A DNA stretch of 64,000 nucleotides. Origin: Methylorubrum extorquens (GTDB lineage: Bacteria; Pseudomonadota; Alphaproteobacteria; Rhizobiales; Beijerinckiaceae). The position numbers and the translations under genes are program-made. The notes beneath the pieces were generated by a model. It had not been told where the DNA came from. It saw only the letters and a program-made list of their open reading frames with translations, and ran no database searches. Below are positions 25,065 through 33,466 of this stretch, one piece after another. How positions within the stretch are numbered: the stretch's first letter is position 1; the number at the start of each line of letters is the position of its first letter. The stretch spans positions 3,478,001 to 3,542,000 of the forward strand of contig NZ_JALJXF010000001.1 of assembly GCF_024169925.1 (NCBI RefSeq), given 5' to 3'.

Positions 25065-26749
25065 GCGGCGCTGACGACCACTTCCACGAGGTTCGGCGCG
25101 CCCGAACGGATACCCGCCTCGACCGCACCGGCGATGTCCGCCGCCCGCTCGACCCGCCGGGAGGGCACGCCCATCGAAGTGGCGAGCGCCAGGAAGTCGA
25201 TGCGCGGCTCGGTGAGGTCCATGGCGATGAAGCGGTTCGCCCGCACCGAGGCGTAGTGCGTCTGCGATTTCATGAACTGCTTCAGGATGTTGTACTCGGC
25301 GTTGTTAATGACGACGAAGGTCACCGGCAGCCCCTCGTGCGCGGCGGTCCAGAGCGCCTGGGGCGAGTACATCGCCGCGCCGTCACCGACGATGCAGACC
25401 ACCGGCGCCCGGTCGAGCCCGAGCGAGAAGCCGACCGAGGCGGGCATGCCCCAGCCGAGCACGCCGCCGCGGATCGATGAATACTGCCGTGTCCAGGTGC
25501 TGTGCAGGATCGTGCGCAGATGCCCGAGCGTCGCCGGCGCCTCGTCGATGATCGCGACATCGGAGCCCACGACGCGCGCGATCTCCCAGGCGGCGACGAG
25601 GGGGTGGATGACCGGATCGGCGAAGGCGGCCTGCGCCTTGGCCGCCAGGGCTGCCCGGCGCGCGTCGTAGGCGGCGACGGCCTCACGGCGAAGGCGGGCA
25701 TAGGTCTCGGCACGGGGCGCGAGCCGTGCTTCCAAGAGCGGCAGCAGCACGTCGAGCGAGGCGCGGACGTTGCCCACCGTCGAGAGTTGCGTCGCGTAGG
25801 TGCGGCCGAGGTCGCGTGCATCGGCCGAGAGCTGGAACACCTGCGTGCCGGGGGGGACGGCCGAGCCTTCGGTGTAGAGGACGGTGATGAGCGACTTGCC
25901 GCCGAGCGCGAACACCGCGTCGTAGCGGCCCAGGATCTCGGCGATGCCGCTCGCCTTGGTCGGCAGGTTGCCCATCCAGAGCGGATGGGCGGTCGGGAAC
26001 GGGATATGCGCCGGCCAGGACGAACCGTAGACCGGTGCAGCAAGAAGGTCGGCGAGCCGCACCGCCTGGGCCGAGGCGTCGCTGGCATCGACCTCGTCGC
26101 CGGCAATCAGCGCAAGCCGCCCCGGCGCGATGCCCGCGAGATGGTCTGCGAGCCGGTCCAGGGAGCCGGCCACCGCATGGTGGTCGATGGTCGAAGCCTC
26201 CCCGAGCGGCGCGGAGGTCATCGCCTCCATCACGTCCATCGGCAGCGACAGGAAGACCGGCCCGGAGGGCGCCGCCGCGGCATCGTTGAAGGCGCGGCGC
26301 AAGAGCACCGGAAGCTGATCGGCATGCGTCACCTCGCGCGCCCACTTCACGGTCGGCGCGGCGATGGTGGTCAGGTCACCGAACAGCAGCGGATCGGTGA
26401 TGACGTGCCGCGAATCCTGCTGGCCCGCCGTGACGACGAGCGGCGTCCCGGAGATCTGGGCGTTGAGCAGGTTGCCCATGCCGTGGCCGAGACCGCCGGC
26501 CGTGTGCAGGTTGAGGAAGCCCGGCCGGCGCGCCCCCTGCGCGTAGCCGTCGGCCATGGCGACGGCGCTCGCCTCCTGAAGGGCGAGCACGTAGGCGATG
26601 TCGGGCGCGTCCGTCAGCGCATCGATCAGCGGCAGCTCGGTCGTGCCGGGATTGCCGAAGATGTAGCGGACGCCCTCCGAGCGCAGCACCTCCAGCAGAA
26701 CGTCGGCCCCGCGCCGCTCGGACTGAGAGTCGAGTGTCGTGACCGTCAT
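25061..26749 (-). CDS. TPP-dependent decarboxylase, benzoylformate decarboxylase-like
   Basis: 562 residues with the three-domain TPP-enzyme layout: N-terminal pyrimidine domain with YIFGNPGTTELPLIDAL and the catalytic Glu in ALQEASAVAMADGYAQ (about residue 59), a central domain, and the C-terminal PP domain with GDGAAMYSPQALW...NNAEYNILK binding Mg-TPP. GNPGTTELP and the LHTAGGLGHGMGNL segment favour the benzoylformate/2-oxo acid decarboxylase branch over acetolactate synthase, and there is no small regulatory subunit nearby. Start ATG chosen because MTVTTLDSQSERRGADVLLE matches the family; frame open upstream. Substrate not determinable. Confidence 0.85.
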   Translation of the reverse strand: MTVTTLDSQSERRGADVLLEVLRSEGVRYIFGNPGTTELPLIDALTDAPDIAYVLALQEASAVAMADGYAQGARRPGFLNLHTAGGLGHGMGNLLNAQISGTPLVVTAGQQDSRHVITDPLLFGDLTTIAAPTVKWAREVTHADQLPVLLRRAFNDAAAAPSGPVFLSLPMDVMEAMTSAPLGEASTIDHHAVAGSLDRLADHLAGIAPGRLALIAGDEVDASDASAQAVRLADLLAAPVYGSSWPAHIPFPTAHPLWMGNLPTKASGIAEILGRYDAVFALGGKSLITVLYTEGSAVPPGTQVFQLSADARDLGRTYATQLSTVGNVRASLDVLLPLLEARLAPRAETYARLRREAVAAYDARRAALAAKAQAAFADPVIHPLVAAWEIARVVGSDVAIIDEAPATLGHLRTILHSTWTRQYSSIRGGVLGWGMPASVGFSLGLDRAPVVCIVGDGAAMYSPQALWTAAHEGLPVTFVVINNAEYNILKQFMKSQTHYASVRANRFIAMDLTEPRIDFLALATSMGVPSRRVERAADIAGAVEAGIRSGAPNLVEVVVSAA

Positions 26750-26912
26750 GGCCTGCTCCTTACCGCACCTTCGAGAGGCAATCTGAGTACGCATCACCCG
26801 CGCCGGGACGATGTCCGGCCCGGCGACGGGTGTTCAAGGTCTCTCGAACATCGACGGCGCCGCGGGGGACATCCATCCCTCTGTCGAACGCGGGCCCGAA
26901 ATCGTCACGCGA

Positions 26913-28499
26913 TCACGGCGTGGCGGCGCGGGGGCGAACCGTCCAGGTCGCCCAGTAGACGGATCGGCCGTAGAGCGAGGAGGCATCGCTGCCGTCGGTC
27001 CGCGGGGCCCGGCGGTCGAGCCAGGTCAGGAAGCCGCCCTTGTCGGGGTAGATCGTCGGCGCGTCGAGGTTTCCGTAGCGGTCGGTCATCCAGCCGAAGC
27101 CGTCACGGGTGAACCGCCCCAGCGCGTCGCCGCCGGAGCGCAGGCCGAGATAAGCGGTGGAGTGGCCGGCCGCGACGGGCTCGGCATAGAGCGTCAGGGC
27201 AGTGAGGCTGCCGGGCGAGAGATCGGCGGTGTAGTGCAGGCAGATATCGGCGACGGGCCCGCCCGAGACCGTGACCGGCCGCGAGCAGGAATAGGCCACG
27301 GCCCAACGGTCCATGCCCCGCGCCTTGGCGACGCGGATCTCGGTCTCGGCCGGCAGGCTCTCGATCAGCGTGACGGGGGCCGACCATGTGCGCTCCGCCA
27401 GCGGATCGCGGCTCGTGCGCAGGTACAGCGCCATCCGCCGCCGGCTCCGCGGCGCATCGCAATCGGCGGGCACGACGTCGGTATAGAAGTAATGGTAGAC
27501 ACGATCGACCGCGCTGATCGAACCGGTCAGGCCCCGCGCCTCGAAGTCCGGCGCGGCGCAGTTTCCGACGATCGGCTTGCCCGTATCGTCCAGCACCGGG
27601 GCGGGCTTCATCGCCGCCGGTCGTGCGCGCCCGCGCCGACGCCCCTTCTCCTCCATGGCAGGCGCTCCGAACGGCCGCCATTCGGTGCCGGGATCGGACT
27701 CGACGCGCAGGTCGAGGCTCTGGAAATCGTAGGTCCGCGCTTGGACCAGCACCCGGCGGCGGCCCTCCCCGGACGGCTCCGTCGCGGTGGCGAGGATGGC
27801 GTAGTATGGGTCGCCCGCCCAATCGCGCCCCGCGACCAGCATCGCATTGCCGGACGGATCGTCCTCCGGCGCGGAGGCCTGAGCGCGGAAGGTCATCTTA
27901 TCTTCTCGGCCCGCCTCGCGCGCCGCCCGGCGGGCCTCCCGCCGTGCCTGCCGGGTCGCCCGGCTGCGGCGGCGCGGCTGTTCGGCCCGCGCCGAAGCGG
28001 CACCCTTGAGCCCTTCGCTCCAGAAGCGCGGATCGGTCGGCGGCAGGATCGTCACCAGCGTCTCGATCTGTCGGCCGATCCGCACGGCGCCGCCCGCAGC
28101 GGGGTCGGTGGCGCGTAGATCGGCTGGGCAGGCGTCGTCGCCGCGGCGACCACTCTGGCGCGGCGGCTCGGCCCGGTAGATCACCTGAAGCGGGCCCGGC
28201 GGCCCGGTATCCTTCAACCGCAGGATCTGCACGTCGTGGACGAAGCGGCAGGGCGGCGGCACGGCGTAGACGCCCTCGGCCTCGTCGGCCGAACGGCAGA
28301 TCTCCAGGGCGCCGCCCCCTGTAACATAGCAGGCACCGGCGCCGCCGCGCGGCGAGCCGGCCTGGGACGGCCCCGCCCACGCCGCGAGCAGGACGAGCGG
28401 CACAGCGACGATCCCCATTGCACGTCGGGCGGGCCCGGTCTCGGGTGAGAGGGAGCCGCGTCCGGCGGCGATAGGGTCGGGAAAACGCGAATTATGCAC
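26913..28499 (-). CDS. Large exported protein of unknown function
   Basis: 528 residues from a GTG start; an internal ATG at 28416-28418 (MGIVAVPLVLLAAWAGPSQA) is the alternative. A hydrophobic export signal spans about residues 28-47. An Arg/Ala-rich charged segment follows (about 176-200, RRRSRATRQARREARRAARE), which is unusual in an exported protein. The C-terminal 300 residues have repeating YYAILATAT, YHYFYTD, MALYLRTSRDPLAERTWS, WAVAYSC and AYLGLRSGGD blocks that suggest a beta-propeller, as in some GH43/sialidase-like folds. I recognise no catalytic motif. Solitary gene. Confidence 0.65.
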   Translation of the reverse strand: MHNSRFPDPIAAGRGSLSPETGPARRAMGIVAVPLVLLAAWAGPSQAGSPRGGAGACYVTGGGALEICRSADEAEGVYAVPPPCRFVHDVQILRLKDTGPPGPLQVIYRAEPPRQSGRRGDDACPADLRATDPAAGGAVRIGRQIETLVTILPPTDPRFWSEGLKGAASARAEQPRRRSRATRQARREARRAAREAGREDKMTFRAQASAPEDDPSGNAMLVAGRDWAGDPYYAILATATEPSGEGRRRVLVQARTYDFQSLDLRVESDPGTEWRPFGAPAMEEKGRRRGRARPAAMKPAPVLDDTGKPIVGNCAAPDFEARGLTGSISAVDRVYHYFYTDVVPADCDAPRSRRRMALYLRTSRDPLAERTWSAPVTLIESLPAETEIRVAKARGMDRWAVAYSCSRPVTVSGGPVADICLHYTADLSPGSLTALTLYAEPVAAGHSTAYLGLRSGGDALGRFTRDGFGWMTDRYGNLDAPTIYPDKGGFLTWLDRRAPRTDGSDASSLYGRSVYWATWTVRPRAATP

Positions 28500-28664
28500 G
28501 GCGCAACCTTAGCTCTTCCGGCCCACGCTCGGAAAGCACTCGTGGCAAGGCTTCCCATCACGATCAGGTCGTTTTCGGCACGCGAGAATCGAACATGGTG
28601 AAAGGATTGGCTCACCAACACGGATTATCGTGGGCCTCCGTTCGATCATGAGGGTATTCCATCG

Positions 28665-28982
28665 ATGAGCAGCGGTCTCTCGGCACCGGCCGGTCTGTCG
28701 GAGGTCTCCCGCCTCGCGACGTTGCTGGCCGATCAGGCGCTCGACGCGCAGATCATGAGCCGTCCCATTCCCGACGATCAGGTTCAGGCCCTGCTGGACG
28801 CCGCCGTCCTCCTCGACGAGTACGGCCAGGAAATTCCGCCTCTACTGGAACAGATCATCCACGAAATCGGCTCCTCCGCGCCGGAGCGGGCCGTGCGCCC
28901 CGCCAAGCGCCCGGAGGAGGACGAGGTCGGGCGCATGGCCTGGATGCTGCGCCCGTTCCGCTCGGGCAAGCGCGCGGGTTAG
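28665..28982 (+). CDS. Small protein of unknown function
   Basis: 105 residues, hydrophilic, largely helical, no signal or membrane segment. Two predicted helices (LATLLADQALDAQIM and VQALLDAAVLLDEYG) and a basic tail (KRPEEDEVGR...RSGKRAG). Codon use fits the genome and the frame is free of rare codons. It lies just upstream of leuB in the same direction. I do not recognise the family. Confidence 0.6.
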   Translation: MSSGLSAPAGLSEVSRLATLLADQALDAQIMSRPIPDDQVQALLDAAVLLDEYGQEIPPLLEQIIHEIGSSAPERAVRPAKRPEEDEVGRMAWMLRPFRSGKRAG

Positions 28983-29073
28983 CGCCGGACCGAGCGACGG
29001 ACTTGCGGGGGCCGGGCCGCGCCGATAGAGCGCGGGCGACGTGGCGCGTGCCATCAGCCCGGATTTCAGCCCC

Positions 29074-30183
29074 ATGACCACCTACAAGCTTCTGCTCCTG
29101 CCCGGCGACGGCATCGGCCCCGAGGTGATGGCCGAGGTCGAGAAGGTGGTGGGCTGGCTCAAGAGCGCGGGCCTCGCCGATTTCGAAACCGAGCACGACC
29201 TCGTCGGCGGCGCGGCCATCGACGCCCACGGCAAGCCGCTGGCCGACGAGACGCTGGCCCGCGCCGACGGGGCCGACGCGATTCTGCTTGGCGCGGTCGG
29301 TGGGCCGAAGTGGAACGGCGTGAGCTACGACATCCGCCCCGAAGCGGGCCTGCTGCGCCTGCGCAAGGATCTCGGCCTGTTCGCCAACCTGCGCCCGGCG
29401 ATCTGCTACCCGGCGCTCGCAGACGCCTCGGCCCTCAAGCGCGAGCTGGTCGAGGGCCTCGACATCATGATCGTGCGCGAGCTGACCGGCGGCGTCTACT
29501 TCGGCGAGCCGAAGGAGATCACCACGCTGGAAGACGGCTCGAAGCGGGCGGTCGACACGCAGGTCTACACCACCACCGAGATCGAGCGCATCGCCCACGT
29601 CGCCTTCGACCTCGCCCGCAAGCGCTCCGGCCGGGTCGCCTCGGCCGAGAAGAACAACGTGATGAAGACCGGCGTCCTGTGGAAGGAGGTCGTCACAAGG
29701 GTTCATGCCGAGCATTACAGCGAGGTCGAGCTGGAGCACGTGCTCGCCGACAACTGCGCCATGCAGCTCGTGCGCCGCCCCAAGCAGTTCGACGTGCTGG
29801 TGACCGACAACCTGTTCGGCGACGTGCTCTCGGATGTCGCGGCGATGCTCACCGGCTCGCTCGGCATGCTGCCCTCCGCCTCGCTCGGCGCCACCGACGC
29901 GCGCGGCACCCGCAAGGCGCTCTACGAGCCGGTCCACGGCTCGGCCCCCGACATCGCCGGCAAGGGCTACGCCAACCCGATCGCGATGATCGGCTCGCTC
30001 GCCATGTGCCTACGCTACTCCTTCGGCCTCGGCGACGCCGCCGACCTCGTGGAGGGCGCGATCACCCGGGCGCTCGCCGCCGGCGCCCGCACCCGCGACA
30101 TTGTTGGTGAGGGCCAGACCCCGATCAGCACCGCCGAGATGGGCGACGCGATCCTGCGCGAGTTGGAGACGCAGGCGGTCTGA
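29074..30183 (+). CDS. leuB: 3-isopropylmalate dehydrogenase
   Basis: NAD-dependent oxidative decarboxylation of 3-isopropylmalate in leucine synthesis. 369 residues with [15 protein letters not shown] at the start, [15 protein letters not shown] (substrate arginines) near 100, [15 protein letters not shown], and the metal/NAD site [29 protein letters not shown] near 245-272, then [15 protein letters not shown]. Chosen start is the ATG giving [13 protein letters not shown]; the frame extends upstream without family similarity. leuCD are not adjacent. Confidence 0.97.
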   Translation: MTTYKLLLLPGDGIGPEVMAEVEKVVGWLKSAGLADFETEHDLVGGAAIDAHGKPLADETLARADGADAILLGAVGGPKWNGVSYDIRPEAGLLRLRKDLGLFANLRPAICYPALADASALKRELVEGLDIMIVRELTGGVYFGEPKEITTLEDGSKRAVDTQVYTTTEIERIAHVAFDLARKRSGRVASAEKNNVMKTGVLWKEVVTRVHAEHYSEVELEHVLADNCAMQLVRRPKQFDVLVTDNLFGDVLSDVAAMLTGSLGMLPSASLGATDARGTRKALYEPVHGSAPDIAGKGYANPIAMIGSLAMCLRYSFGLGDAADLVEGAITRALAAGARTRDIVGEGQTPISTAEMGDAILRELETQAV

Positions 30184-30231
30184 GGGCGCCGTATCTTCGC
30201 CGCTTCACTTTACATCCGTCGCCGCTGCCTT

Positions 30232-30258
30232 CCCCTCTCCCCGCACGCGGGGCGAGGG
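30232..30258. repeat. CCCTCTCCCCGC-type palindrome
   Basis: CCCTCTCCCCGC, a short loop and GCGGGGCGAGGG form a near-perfect hairpin between the convergent leuB and zwf genes. The same palindrome occurs twice more at 36.81-37.01 kb. It probably acts as a convergent-gene terminator, and belongs to a repeat type common in Rhizobiales intergenic DNA. Confidence 0.7.
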
Positions 30259-30296
30259 CTTGCTCTCCTCGGTCGGCGCTTATCCGGACGCCGCGG

Positions 30297-31805
30297 TCAC
30301 TTCTCCCCCAGCGGCAGCCACGTGCGCCCGTCGCGCGCCAGCAGATCATCCGCCTCCTTCGGGCCGGGCGTACCCGCCGGATAGAGGCAGACCGGCGCGT
30401 CCCTCCACGCTTTGAGCAGCGGATCGACGGCAGCCCAGCTCGCCTCGATGGTATCGGCGCGCTGGAACAGGGTCGGGTCGCCCATCAGGCAATCGTAGAT
30501 CAGGCTCTCGTAGCCGACGGTCGGCGCCGGGTCGAAGAAGTCGCCGTAGCTAAAGCCGGTCTCGATCGCGGCGAGATGCATCTGCGGCCCCGGCCGCTTC
30601 ACGTTGAGGCGCGTGGCCGAACCGGGCGCCGGGTCGAGGCGCAGGCGCATGACGTTCGGGGTAAGATCGCCGCCCTCCGCTCCGCGAAACAGCGTGAGCG
30701 GCGTCGGCTTGAAATGCACCGCGATCTCGGTGCGCCGCTCGGCCAGCCGCTTACCAGTGCGCAGGACGAACGGCACACCCGACCAGCGTTCGTTCTCGAT
30801 CTCAAGCTTGAGGGCAACGTAGGTTTCGGTCCGTGAGTCCTCGGCCACATCCGGCTCGTCGCGGTAGCCTGGGACGTCCCTGCCCTCCTCGCGTCCCGCC
30901 GCATATTGGCCGCGCACGGCATTCTCCGGCGTGATCGGGCGGACCGCTTTGACCAGCTTCGTCTTCTCGTCGCGCACGATTTCGGCGTCGAAGGCAGCGG
31001 GCGGCTCCATCGCCACCATGGTGAGAAGCTGGAACAGGTGGTTGGGCACCATGTCCCGCAGCGCGCCCGTCGGCTCGTAGAAGCGGCCGCGCTCTTCGAC
31101 GCCGATGGTCTCGGCGGCGGTGATCTCGACGTGATCGACGTATTGGTGCCGCCAGATCGGCTCCAGCATCGCGTTGGCGAAGCGTATCGCCAAAATGCTT
31201 TGAACCGTCTCCTTCCCGAGGAAATGGTCGATCCGGTAGAATTGGCTTTCGTCGCCCTGCGCCAGGATGGTTTCGTTGAGCGCCTTGGCGGAAGCGAAGT
31301 CGGAGCCGAACGGCTTCTCGATGACGACGCGGCGGAATGCGTCGTCCGTCTGCTTCAGCAGGCCAGCCTTGCCGAGGCCCTCGACCACAGGGCCGAAGAA
31401 CCGTGCCGCGACCGCGAGGTAGAACACGGCGTTGCCGTGAAGGCGCCCGGCGAGATCCTTGAAGGTAGCCTCGTCGGCGAAATCGCCCTGCATCACGTGC
31501 AGGCGCTCGCGGATGAAGCCCCAGGGGCGCGGGTCGATCCGCTCGGCATGGAACTCGGCGGACGGGTCCTTGGTGAAGGACTCCATGGTCTTCGTCAGGT
31601 CGTCCCGCCAGCCTTCGTCGGTCAGCGGGTTGTGGTCGACGCCGAGCACGGAGAAGCCTTCGTCGAGCAGCCCGCCGCCCGCGAGATTGTAGAGGGCCGG
31701 CATCAAGAGACGCTTCGTCAGGTCGCCGCCGGCACCGAAGATCACGAAGGTGCAGGCCGGGGTCTTCGGCGTGTCGGGCGTGTCGTGAACGGGGGCGTCG
31801 GGCAT
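30297..31805 (-). CDS. zwf: Glucose-6-phosphate 1-dehydrogenase
   Basis: Makes 6-phosphogluconolactone and NAD(P)H, the entry to the oxidative pentose phosphate and Entner-Doudoroff pathways. 502 residues; FVIFGAGGDLTKRLLMPAL is the dinucleotide-binding start, VVIEKPFGSDFASA and RIDHFLGKETVQ (catalytic) lie mid-protein. Start ATG at 31803-31805 gives MPDAPVHDTPDTP; the open frame continues nine codons upstream. No pgl or gnd follows in the window. It lies 100 bases downstream of the efflux operon in the same direction. Confidence 0.96.
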   Translation of the reverse strand: MPDAPVHDTPDTPKTPACTFVIFGAGGDLTKRLLMPALYNLAGGGLLDEGFSVLGVDHNPLTDEGWRDDLTKTMESFTKDPSAEFHAERIDPRPWGFIRERLHVMQGDFADEATFKDLAGRLHGNAVFYLAVAARFFGPVVEGLGKAGLLKQTDDAFRRVVIEKPFGSDFASAKALNETILAQGDESQFYRIDHFLGKETVQSILAIRFANAMLEPIWRHQYVDHVEITAAETIGVEERGRFYEPTGALRDMVPNHLFQLLTMVAMEPPAAFDAEIVRDEKTKLVKAVRPITPENAVRGQYAAGREEGRDVPGYRDEPDVAEDSRTETYVALKLEIENERWSGVPFVLRTGKRLAERRTEIAVHFKPTPLTLFRGAEGGDLTPNVMRLRLDPAPGSATRLNVKRPGPQMHLAAIETGFSYGDFFDPAPTVGYESLIYDCLMGDPTLFQRADTIEASWAAVDPLLKAWRDAPVCLYPAGTPGPKEADDLLARDGRTWLPLGEK

Positions 31806-31905
31806 GGACCATCCGGGGCTTTCGGCCGGCAAGAGGCCGGCCGCTGGAATCCCGGTTTCAACAGAGGTCGGCGGTTCCTGTTCCGGCCGAGCTGCCCTGC
31901 AAGAC

Positions 31906-33453
31906 CTACTCGTCGGTGCGAACGGCCGAGCCTCCGTCGATCGGCAGGCGCACGCCCTTCAGCTCCTCGCCGGTCGGGAGCGAGCGGGCATCCCAGCCGC
32001 CGCCGAGCGCCCGGATCAGCGCCACGGCCGTGGTGAAGCGGTTGAGGCGAATCTGGAGCGCGGTGACCTCGTTGTTGATGAGCAGCGCCTGGGCGGTCAC
32101 GACAGTGGTGTAGTTCTGCGTGCCGGCCCGGTACTCGTTGAGGGTGATCTCGACCGCGCGACGCGCCGAGGCGACCGCCTCGTCCTGCTTGGCCTGCTGC
32201 CGGGCGAGGATTCGCACCCCGGCCAGCCCGTTCTCGACCTCGCCGAAGGCGGTCAGCACCGTCTGGCGATAATTGGCCACCGCCGCCTCGTAGGCAGCCC
32301 GCGCCGTTTGCAGCACCGCGGCGCGGGCGCCGCCGTCGAAGAGCACCTGAGAGCCGTTCGCGGCGATCGACCAGACGCGGTTGGCAGCCGAGAACACACC
32401 GTTGCTCGTCGCGCCCGAGATGCCGCCCGAGGCCGAGAGCGTTACCGTCGGATAGAAGGCGGAGACCGCCACACCGATCTGCTCGCTCTGCGCCTGAACC
32501 AGCCGCTCGGCCCCGGCGATGTCGGGCCGACGCTCCAAGAGGTCGGACGGGATGCCGACCGGCACCGAGGGCGGACGCACCGGCAGGAGCGCGAAGGGAA
32601 GCTTCACCTCGGAGGGCGGGCGGCCGGTGAGAATCGCCACCGCGTGCTCGAAGGTTGCCCGCTGGAGATCGACGGCGATCAGCGAGGCCTGGGTCGTCTG
32701 GAGCTGCGTCTGTGCGGTGATGACGTCGGAGCGGGCGGCGACACCTGCGTTGTACTGGTTCTCGGCGATGCTGAGGCTGCGCTTGAAGCCCTCGACATTC
32801 TCCTCCAGCACCCGCTTCAGCGAATCCTGATAGCGCAGCTGGAGGTAGTTGGTCGCCAGTTCCGCCTGAAGGCTGAGACGCACGAGCGCGAGATCGGAGG
32901 CCGAGGCCTGGGCGGAGGCGACGTCGCTCTCGATCTGGCGGCGGATGCCGCCGAACAGGTCGAGTTCCCAGCTCGCCTGCCCCTGGAGCGAGACGGTGGT
33001 GCGCTCGGCGCCCAGTGCCCGCGACCGGGTGATGCCCGGCGCGCCGATCACCGTGGGGAACAGGGCGGCGCGCGCCTGCGCGACGAGGGCGCGGGCCTGA
33101 TCGTAGACCGCGACCTGGGCGCGGAGGTTCTGGTTGTCGACGTCGATGGAGCGGATCAGCCGGTCGAGCGTCGGGTCGTTGAAGGCCCGCCACCAGTCGC
33201 CGCGCTCGGCCGCGTCGTTCGGTACTGCCGGGCGCCAACCCTTCTGCGCCTGGACATAGGCGAGGCTGTCCTCGCGCATCCCGCCCTGCTTGAAGCCGAG
33301 CGGCGTCTCGACGGAGGGGCGCGCATAATCGGGTCCGACGAGGCAGCCGGAGGTGGTCGCGGCCAGCGCGGCGACGCCCGAGAGACGAAGCAGAGCCGCA
33401 GCCCCTCCCCTCCCCGCTCGACGCAGGCGGCCTTCGCGCAAATCACGGATCAC
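31906..33453 (-). CDS. RND efflux outer-membrane factor (NodT/OprM family)
   Basis: 515 residues: signal peptide ending ATTSGC (Cys37 as candidate lipid attachment, though the -3 residue is Thr rather than Leu), then LVGPDYARPSVETP, the usual start of NodT-family TolC-like proteins, with two repeats of long helices and beta strands (GSQVLFDGGARAAVLQTARAAYE is the characteristic second-half block, given here in part: LFDGGARAAVLQ). Forms the trimeric outer-membrane exit duct. Last gene of the pump operon, 13 bases after the second pump gene. Confidence 0.92.
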   Translation of the reverse strand: MIRDLREGRLRRAGRGGAAALLRLSGVAALAATTSGCLVGPDYARPSVETPLGFKQGGMREDSLAYVQAQKGWRPAVPNDAAERGDWWRAFNDPTLDRLIRSIDVDNQNLRAQVAVYDQARALVAQARAALFPTVIGAPGITRSRALGAERTTVSLQGQASWELDLFGGIRRQIESDVASAQASASDLALVRLSLQAELATNYLQLRYQDSLKRVLEENVEGFKRSLSIAENQYNAGVAARSDVITAQTQLQTTQASLIAVDLQRATFEHAVAILTGRPPSEVKLPFALLPVRPPSVPVGIPSDLLERRPDIAGAERLVQAQSEQIGVAVSAFYPTVTLSASGGISGATSNGVFSAANRVWSIAANGSQVLFDGGARAAVLQTARAAYEAAVANYRQTVLTAFGEVENGLAGVRILARQQAKQDEAVASARRAVEITLNEYRAGTQNYTTVVTAQALLINNEVTALQIRLNRFTTAVALIRALGGGWDARSLPTGEELKGVRLPIDGGSAVRTDE

Positions 33454-33466
33454 GAAACAACCATCC

